NCBI RefSeq assembly: GCF_024055575.1
Contig: NZ_JAMXOE010000002.1
Span: forward strand, 186,001-250,000
Direction: 5' to 3'
Source: Mucilaginibacter flavidus
GTDB taxonomy: Bacteria; Bacteroidota; Bacteroidia; Sphingobacteriales; Sphingobacteriaceae
DNA: 64,000 nucleotides
Below the pieces are notes generated by a model. It was not told where the DNA came from, did no database searches, and saw only the letters and a program-made list of their open reading frames with translations. Below are positions 63,489 to 64,000 of this stretch, in pieces. The position numbers were made by a program, and so were the translations under genes. Within the stretch, counting starts at the first letter, position 1, and the number at the start of each line of letters is the position of its first letter.

Positions 63489-64000
63489 TTAAACTATTTT
63501 ACTATTAACTATTGCAATAATCTCTCCCTCCAGTTTCATCGCTTTCTGTTCAACCTCGTTACCATTAGTGATAACCTCGTTTACAAACGCTTTGTCCTTA
63601 TATCCCGAGGCATTTATCTTCACATTCATAAATGCACCGATAACTGCGCTACGGGCGCAAAGGGCGGCTACCCCTGCATCGGTAACCGAATTTGGATTGC
63701 CTGTTTCGGCCATGGCTTTGATTACTGATAAGCTACCGTATGCCGCCTGCATTACTTTAAACGGTATCTCAATGGCGTAACGGGTGGCATCCTGTATGGC
63801 TTTATCGCGTGCAGCTTTTTCTTCGTCGTTCCCTTTTGGTAAACCGAAGGCCTCCATTATTTTATTGAAAGCGGCTGTATCTTCATCAACCAGGCGCACC
63901 AGCTCATCTTTGTATTGCTGCCCTTTTTCGGCCCAGTTGCTGAATTCTTCCCAACGGTCGTCCCAGCCTTTTTTATGCGATGACAGGTTAGCCACCATGG
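63489..64000 (-). CDS. Formiminotransferase-cyclodeaminase, C-terminal part (5' end outside window)
   Basis: The frame is open to the window edge, and the ATG at 63998 reads MVANLSSHKKGWDDRWEEF, which is an internal stretch of the family. The gene therefore continues beyond the window. The visible part is the helical cyclodeaminase domain: AEKGQQYKDELVRLVDEDTAAFNKIMEAF, IPFKVMQAAYG and SVTDAGVAALCARSAVIGAF. It converts 5-formimino-THF to 5,10-methenyl-THF in histidine breakdown. Whether the full protein also has the formiminotransferase domain cannot be seen. Confidence 0.85.
   Translation of the reverse strand, partial: MVANLSSHKKGWDDRWEEFSNWAEKGQQYKDELVRLVDEDTAAFNKIMEAFGLPKGNDEEKAARDKAIQDATRYAIEIPFKVMQAAYGSLSVIKAMAETGNPNSVTDAGVAALCARSAVIGAFMNVKINASGYKDKAFVNEVITNGNEVEQKAMKLEGEIIAIVNSKIV

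Overview
The window comes from a Bacteroidota chromosome, most likely Sphingobacteriaceae and close to Mucilaginibacter or Pedobacter. The evidence is seen in the sequence. There are two giant secreted proteins with type B C-terminal sorting domains for the type IX secretion system (T9SS), one beside a PorP/SprF partner. Promoters are of the TAnnTTTG type. There is a propeller-type hybrid histidine kinase, several Bacteroidota-only families (DUF5777, OmpA with thrombospondin-like repeats), and many TTG/GTG starts. The genus is inferred, not proven. No rRNA, tRNA, CRISPR array, prophage or intact insertion sequence was recognised.

Layout. 1-8.2 kb: the end of a glycosyltransferase gene, then a minus-strand block with PorP/SprF, a 1.4-kiloresidue T9SS adhesin, a methyltransferase and a flippase. 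8.3-10.1 kb: typA. 10.3-17.4 kb: an electron-transfer cluster (membrane protein, YceI lipoprotein, haem lipoprotein, DUF5777, cytochrome c, small Tat protein, Tat-exported Fe-S lipoprotein, NrfD-type membrane subunit, membrane-anchored Ig-like protein). It has no recognisable catalytic molybdoenzyme and is preceded by two CRP/FNR-like palindromes. 17.5-23.8 kb: small secreted protein, AraC-type regulator, VOC protein, corA, NAD(P)-binding protein, GH3 enzyme, beta-barrel. 23.8-30.3 kb: envelope glycan block (two paralogous glycosyltransferases, MsbA-like exporter, GT9, GT2). 30.4-40.1 kb: meaB, pepP, ompA-like gene, a 47-residue membrane protein, ridA, recG, M28 peptidase, MFS transporter. 40.3-50.5 kb: 1417-residue hybrid kinase, deacetylase and its overlapping partner, pdxJ, and a second T9SS adhesin. 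50.7-64 kb: gcvP, small hypotheticals, TM2 protein, second M28 peptidase, SIMPL protein, receiver-like protein, serS, rsmI, lnt and a truncated cyclodeaminase-type gene.

How it fits together. Much of the window serves the cell envelope: T9SS substrates and their partner, LPS/glycan synthesis and export, lipoprotein acylation (lnt), outer-membrane barrels and secreted hydrolases. The 10.3-17.4 kb cluster looks like a quinone-linked redox module facing the periplasm. Its putative CRP/FNR sites suggest control by oxygen, nitrosative stress or energy state, which is an inference.

Intergenic DNA is rich in short inverted repeats built from recurring words of 7-14 bases. At least nine sequence families occur, and some reach into gene ends. 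This and the respiratory-type cluster are the two features most worth following up.
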